A stretch of 14,871 bases of DNA from the NCBI GenBank assembly GCA_017882835.1, contig JADGOU010000037.1, positions 1 through 14,871 of the forward strand, given 5' to 3'. A program made the position numbers and the translations under genes. The notes beneath the pieces were generated by a model that was not told the DNA's origin, ran no database searches, and saw only the letters and a list, made by a program, of their open reading frames with translations. The stretch's first letter is position 1. Each line of letters opens with the position of its first letter. Source of the stretch: Frankiaceae bacterium (GTDB taxonomy: Bacteria > Actinomycetota > Actinomycetes > JADGOU01). Shown here piece by piece: positions 11,979-14,871 of this stretch.

Positions 11979-12831
11979 TCAGCTAGGGGTGCGCCCCGAC
12001 CACGGCGTGACTGGCCGCTCCCGCCGTACGCCGTCCAGCACCAGGTCGACTCGTTCGTCGAAGAAGGCGACCAGCCCCGCGACCACCGCGGCCTCCGGCA
12101 GCGGTTGCTGGTAGGTCCAGGCGAGGTCCGCCACCTCCCGACCGTTGACCAGAGGCGAGAGGTACGACGCGTGGCCCTTGTAGGCGCAGGTCGTTCGGGT
12201 CGCGCTCGGGATCAGCTCCACCCTGACGTCCTCGCGGCGCAGGTAGAAGCGGGTCGGAAGCATCGTCTCGAACAGCAGCAGAGGCCGGCCCGACTCCGCC
12301 AGCACCTCGCCTTCGAGCTCGAGCCGGACCCGGCGCGAGCTCGGCAGGACATCGATGCGGTGGAACGGATCCCGCGGGTGCCCGACATTCGGCTCGTCCT
12401 CCTCCCACCAGCTGTCGAAGACGTCGAAGTCGAGCACGACGTAGCCGTCGAGGTCCGGATCGGCGAGGCGCAGGCCAGCCCCGGCACGCACCTCCCGCCC
12501 GAGGTGGATGTCCACGACCTCCCCCTCGGCGGTGTGCACCGCAAACGGGATCGACGGGTCGAGAACGGGCCGCCAAGGCACGTCGGGCAGCAGGTAGCCG
12601 ACGTCGTCGGCCCCACGGGTGGCCGGCTTCCCCGCCACCAGCGCCGCGGCCATGTCCTCGGCCGGCACGGCCCAGGAGGGCACGACCCGGCGCGGCTCCC
12701 ACAGCAGCACCGCGCGGGTCGAGTCCACAGCCGTCCGGTCGCTCAGCGATCGCCCGGATCCGCTTCGCCGTCGGCTCGTGACGCAGGCCCGCCAGGCCGC
12801 TCATCAGCGAATGGCGTACCAACGTGCTCAT
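11979..12831 (-). pseudogene. Tandem DUF427 protein, broken by a one-base frameshift
   Basis: DUF427 proteins are small beta-rich proteins of unknown function common in actinobacteria. The main frame (11979-12749) carries one complete DUF427 repeat: RRVRLELEGEVLAES, then LPTRFYLRREDVRVEL, TCAYKGHASY and LAWTYQQPLPEA. It also carries most of a first repeat (DSTRAVLLWEPRRVVP, AVPAEDM). The start of the first repeat (LRHEPTAKRIRA) is in another frame, from ATG 12831. Dropping the single base at 12750 joins RHEPTAKRIRA to SLSDRTAVDSTRAVLL, which then aligns with the second repeat almost residue for residue. The repaired protein would have 283 aa. Without repair, only GTG 12728 offers a start, with no good ribosome site. 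It is either a true pseudogene or a sequencing error; there is no homopolymer at the site. Confidence 0.72.
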
Positions 12832-13066
12832 AGCCCCAGCCTTCGCGGATGGACGGGTCACCGGTGTGCACGGAGCATGCCCTCGACGGATCCGGTGTCA
12901 TGGGGGCACGGCCGGCTGCCAGCGGGCCCCACGTGGCCAGGGCGGCTCCGGCCATGGTCGCGGATCGGAGCCGTTGGGTACGCGCCCCGCTACCTAACGT
13001 ACGAGGGCCGATGACAGGGACTTTTGACCCTACCTGGTGGTCCAAAAGGCATGAAACGTTGGCTCC
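12832..13066. other. Intergenic region, no supported gene
   Basis: This is a 235-base spacer between the divergent DUF427 gene and the small plus-strand frames. The long plus-strand frame from 12849 has no protein-like composition before 13293. A TTGACC (13024-13029) lacks a good -10 partner. TACGTT on the minus strand (12996-13001) fits TAnnnT and could serve the DUF427 gene, but with a leader of about 165 bases. Confidence 0.4.
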
Positions 13067-13249
13067 ATGTTGGGCACAGCGGAATGGCCCGGGGTCCGTG
13101 ACGTGGGCCTGCGTCCGTCCACGATGGCGGACGTCGACGCGCTGCTCGTCCGCTTCGGCTGCCCATTGGCGAGGGTGCCGGCAGGTCCCCTGTCCCTCAA
13201 CGAGTGGCAGCCGATGGCCCGCAGCCCACCCTCACCGCGGCCGGAGTGA
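13067..13249 (+). CDS. Possible small protein of unknown function
   Basis: A 60-codon frame from ATG to TGA that begins 15 bases after an in-frame stop. About 85% of its third codon positions are G or C, as expected for a gene here, and the middle (STMADVDALLVRFGCPLARV) looks protein-like. No ribosome site precedes the ATG and I recognise no family. It lies 43 bases before the next small gene on the same strand, so it could be its upstream partner, a fragment, or chance. Confidence 0.25.
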   Translation: MLGTAEWPGVRDVGLRPSTMADVDALLVRFGCPLARVPAGPLSLNEWQPMARSPPSPRPE

Positions 13250-13292
13250 ACGCACCGGGTGTGCCGGTGCGAGAAGCGATGGGAGGCGCGTG

Positions 13293-13523
13293 ATGACCAC
13301 CATGGTTGTTGACTCGGCGGAGTACTCCGTCGCCGCGGCGATGACGGTTGGCCAACTTCGGGACCTAATCGGCGACCTGGCCGACGACACCCCGCTGCAC
13401 ATCGGCGTGTACGGGCACCACCACTTCAACAGCGTGCTCGGCACCATGCCGGTCACCTCGGCGCGGGTGGAGCCGATCCCCGGTGGTGTCATCGTGCTCC
13501 TGCATGTGCCCGGCATCTCGTGA
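13293..13523 (+). CDS. Small protein of unknown function
   Basis: A 76-residue protein. ATG 13293 has GGGAGG (13281-13286) 6 bases upstream; the same frame is open further upstream to 12849, but that part is not protein-like. The sequence has a helix-like AAMTVGQLRDLIGDLADDTP (14-33), then strand-like LHIGVYGHH and GGVIVLLHV near the end, with a His cluster HHH at 44-46. The TVGQLRDLIGDLADDTPL pattern resembles small proteins of phages and actinobacteria in which a short helix is followed by 'PDDTPV'-type turns, whose function is not known to me. There are no membrane segments. It sits alone between decayed genes. Confidence 0.6.
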   Translation: MTTMVVDSAEYSVAAAMTVGQLRDLIGDLADDTPLHIGVYGHHHFNSVLGTMPVTSARVEPIPGGVIVLLHVPGIS

Positions 13524-13671
13524 GCCGCCGCGGGCCGTGACCCGGTCCTCGGCAGCACCCTGGTCGGCTGTGGATGATCCCTCGTCGTTCGGATCGGGTC
13601 GTGGTGGTGGTGGCGCCGGTAGGCCGTGCATTCGGCCGCCGGCTGCCGCTGCCGCTGCCCGGCTTCGGGCG
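13524..13671. other. Low-complexity intergenic stretch
   Basis: This holds short runs of GTG (around 13602-13612) and CTGCCG (around 13640-13657), and no frame with protein-like composition on either strand. It may contain the former coding sequence for the lost C-terminus of the SRPBCC gene, but I see no trace of it. Confidence 0.4.
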
Positions 13672-14010
13672 CTAAGGGCTCCCCACCCGGAAGTCCGTGG
13701 GGGGTGACTGGCTGCCGCCGACCGACACGAAGGTGAGGCCACCCTCGATGTCGGCGGACGACATGGTGGTCCTCGAGCCGAACCTCGTGGGCCGCTTGTG
13801 CTCCGTCACCTCGATGAGCATGTCGATCGGCCGTTGACCGGACCTCACTACGGCGCGGAAGCGGGTGCCGACGTCCACCGGGCCGTCGGTGAGCTTCTCC
13901 GAGCGCAGCATTCGTGGGTTGTATGTCGGTTCGTTGCGCTGGTTGGCGACGCAGTCGAACACCACCTCGACCGGTCGCTCGATGACGATCTCACCTTGGA
14001 CGCGCGCCAC
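13672..14010 (-). CDS. SRPBCC-family protein, C-terminally truncated
   Basis: The SRPBCC (START/polyketide cyclase-like) fold is a ligand-binding pocket; the ligand here is unknown. Residues 1-98 are typical: GEIVIERPVEVVFDCVANQR (6-25), then the strand with EPTYNPRMLRSEKLTDGPVD, RFRAVV, DMLIEVTEHKRPTRFGSRT and GGLTFVSV. Family members usually run to about 145-150 residues and end in a long helix. Here the match stops at VGG (97-99) and a short unrelated tail (SQSPPTDFRVGSP) follows, so the final strands and the main helix are missing. GTG 14010 is preceded by a strong ribosome site. It overlaps the degraded membrane-protein frame upstream. It is probably non-functional, though the remaining frame is open. 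Confidence 0.65.
   Translation of the reverse strand: MARVQGEIVIERPVEVVFDCVANQRNEPTYNPRMLRSEKLTDGPVDVGTRFRAVVRSGQRPIDMLIEVTEHKRPTRFGSRTTMSSADIEGGLTFVSVGGSQSPPTDFRVGSP
13679..13704 (-). terminator. Hairpin at the truncated 3' end of the SRPBCC gene
   Basis: CTCCCCAC (13679-13686) pairs with GTGGGGGG (13697-13704), 8 bp with one G-T wobble and a 10-base loop, just inside the stop of the truncated gene. It could be a terminator brought in by the rearrangement. There is no T-run. Confidence 0.3.
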
Positions 14011-14016
14011 GTAGCG

Positions 14017-14024
14017 TCACCTCC
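14017..14024 (-). promoter_or_regulatory. Ribosome binding site of the SRPBCC gene
   Basis: The minus strand reads GGAGGTGA, 6 bases before GTG 14010. This supports the start chosen and shows that the gene was once well translated. Confidence 0.75.
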
Positions 14025-14508
14025 TCGCATGGCCGGCGGCCGCCGGGTCACCGGCTTTGGCGCGTCGGCGGCCGGCTGGATGTCAGCTGTTGCCGGGCCC
14101 TTGCGGCGCAGTGCGATCCAAGCCGCCAACAACCACCCAAGGTAGGCCACGCCCGCCGCGCTCTGCGGATAGGAGTAGGGACCGGCCACCGAGCTGCCTA
14201 CGGCGACCATTGTCTCCAGGAACTCACTGCCGCGGAGCAGGGCGGGCACTCGGGCCAGGTTGAGCGGGGCGAGCAGGTACGCGGACCAGGTGGCCCAACC
14301 GGGCAGCAGGCGCGCAGTCCGAGCGGCGTACCCAGTTGCGGCGAGGAACGGGGCGATCGTCGTCGGTCCGATGGCGCCGAAGGCGGGTCGGGAGGCCCCC
14401 GTCAGCGCCCGCACGACGCTGGGGTCGGGGGCACCGCGGGCGCCGAGCGCCGCGCCGGCGGTGAGGACGTCCGCCACCCGTGACGCCGGAGGCGACCAGG
14501 CCGGCGCC

Positions 14509-14562
14509 GAGGACGACCGCAGCAGCGAGGACGACCGCAGCAGCGAGGACAACCGCAGCAGC
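14509..14562. repeat. 18-bp tandem repeat, three copies
   Basis: The unit GAGGACGACCGCAGCAGC occurs at 14509-14526 and 14527-14544, and at 14545-14562 with one change (G to A). In the minus-strand membrane frame each unit adds six hydrophobic residues (AAVVLA class), lengthening one transmembrane helix. In the plus direction it would read EDDRSS, for which no gene is supported. Confidence 0.85.
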
Positions 14563-14600
14563 AAGCTGTTGTTCCGGTTCAGGCTGCCCCGCGAGCCCCA

Positions 14601-14684
14601 ACCAAGGTCAAGATACCCGACGAGCAGATGGCCGCCCTGGCCCAGACCCCGCACGTCTTCCACCCGTAGTGGAACTACACACCT
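14601..14684 (+). pseudogene. C-terminal remnant of an ISAzo13-type transposase
   Basis: The plus-strand frame reads TKVKIPDEQMAALAQTPHV then FHP, a TAG stop (14667-14669), then WNYTPPP. ISAzo13-family (Rhodopirellula-type DDE) transposases end with a conserved pattern of the form VKI.D.QM.AL, then FHGEWNYT. The stop stands where the E codon is expected, so GAG to TAG is the likely change. No catalytic part of the transposase is in the window. The remnant abuts the 5' end of the membrane-protein remnant, as if the insertion had cut that gene. Identification rests on a recalled C-terminal signature. Confidence 0.5.
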
Positions 14685-14871
14685 CCACCCAGCCCCCAGA
14701 ACCTAGGTTTTGCCCTCCAGGTACTGACGCAGCGGGGCGCCAGCCGCCGGCGCTCGTCGAGTAGCTGCGCGTGCTGCGCGTGCTGGGCGCCGGGGTCACC
14801 CCTCACGGGCCGCGGCTCAGCGCGGCGTCGCGATCGGTGCGGCTCGCTGGCACCGCCCACGGCGGCGTCGC
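14685..14871. other. Window end without a supported gene
   Basis: There is a 9-bp direct repeat, CTGCGCGTG at 14765-14773 and 14774-14782. A plus-strand frame from GTG 14771 is open to the window edge with high G/C at third positions, but it has no ribosome site and only 33 codons are visible, so I do not call it. Confidence 0.3.

Larger units (their letters stand above)
13848..14601 (-). pseudogene. Frameshifted membrane-protein remnant
   Basis: Two minus-strand frames together give one membrane protein. In the frame from 14601, GLAGQPEPEQQL is followed by a long hydrophobic helix of repeated AAVVLA and then GAGLVAS. Near 14470-14495 the protein-like signal moves to the other frame: RVADVLTAGAALGA, then FGAIGPTTIAPFLAATGYAA, LLPGWATWSAYLLAPLNLAR, GSEFLETMVAVGSSV and AYLGWLLAAWIALRRKGPA. 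The gene has no proper start, since its 5' end abuts a transposase scar. In the present frame it also lacks a stop where expected and runs about 160 bases into the SRPBCC gene, so a second shift near 14030 is likely. I recognise no named family, but it resembles multi-spanning actinobacterial proteins of unknown role. The pair was probably a two-gene operon with the SRPBCC gene. Confidence 0.55.

Noticed and set aside
12849..13292. The long upstream part of the frame that contains the 13293 gene
   Set aside because: It has mixed composition rich in Trp, Cys and Arg, with no ribosome site at 12849; a strong site stands right before 13293.
14260..14706. A plus-strand frame containing EDDRSS repeats
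   Set aside because: The acidic repeats are only the reverse reading of the membrane-helix repeat, and the rest of the frame is shadow-like.

Overview
This window is chromosomal DNA from a very GC-rich actinobacterium. The signs are strong G/C bias at third codon positions, frequent GTG starts, GTGA-type 4-base overlaps between genes, and the conserved block CTP synthase (pyrG), ADP-ribose pyrophosphatase (Nudix), xerD. The same three genes are consecutive in Mycobacterium tuberculosis (Rv1699-Rv1701). The genus cannot be fixed from the sequence alone.

Layout. (1) 34-3278, plus strand: a GT4-type glycosyltransferase overlaps by 4 bases a large exported/membrane protein with an alkaline-phosphatase-like extracytoplasmic part and a multi-spanning C-terminal half. 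This looks like a cell-envelope pair of unknown substrate. (2) 3327-4991, plus: a GT20 trehalose-6-phosphate synthase of the actinobacterial OtsA-like type. Its 3' end overlaps a convergent operon and contains a perfect 12-bp hairpin. (3) 4975-7052, minus: a gluconate uptake and phosphorylation operon, gntK followed by gntP, divergent from pyrG. The shared 153-bp spacer holds a -10-like hexamer and a perfect palindrome that could be an operator. (4) 7206-11828, plus: pyrG, Nudix, ald (L-alanine dehydrogenase) and xerD. Both pyrG/Nudix and ald/xerD overlap by 4 bases. xerD appears to start at CTG, because no ATG, GTG or TTG precedes its N-terminal domain. (5) 11979-12831, minus: a two-domain DUF427 protein broken by a single-base frameshift at about 12750. 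(6) 12832-14871: a decayed accessory region. It holds one credible small gene of unknown function (13293-13523), a C-terminally truncated SRPBCC protein, a frameshifted membrane-protein remnant carrying an 18-bp triplicated repeat, and the last residues of an ISAzo13-type transposase interrupted by a stop codon.

How it fits together: the left and middle parts are housekeeping metabolism (envelope glycosylation, trehalose, gluconate entry to the pentose phosphate pathway, CTP synthesis, nucleotide-sugar hydrolysis, alanine/pyruvate exchange, chromosome dimer resolution). The expected parA/scpA/scpB genes do not follow xerD. Conserved gene order ends there and gives way to a region with several broken genes and an IS scar. 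I found no CRISPR array, tRNA, rRNA, prophage or recognisable defence system. The least-described items are the glycosyltransferase/phosphatase-like membrane pair, the CTG start of xerD and the degenerate right-hand island.
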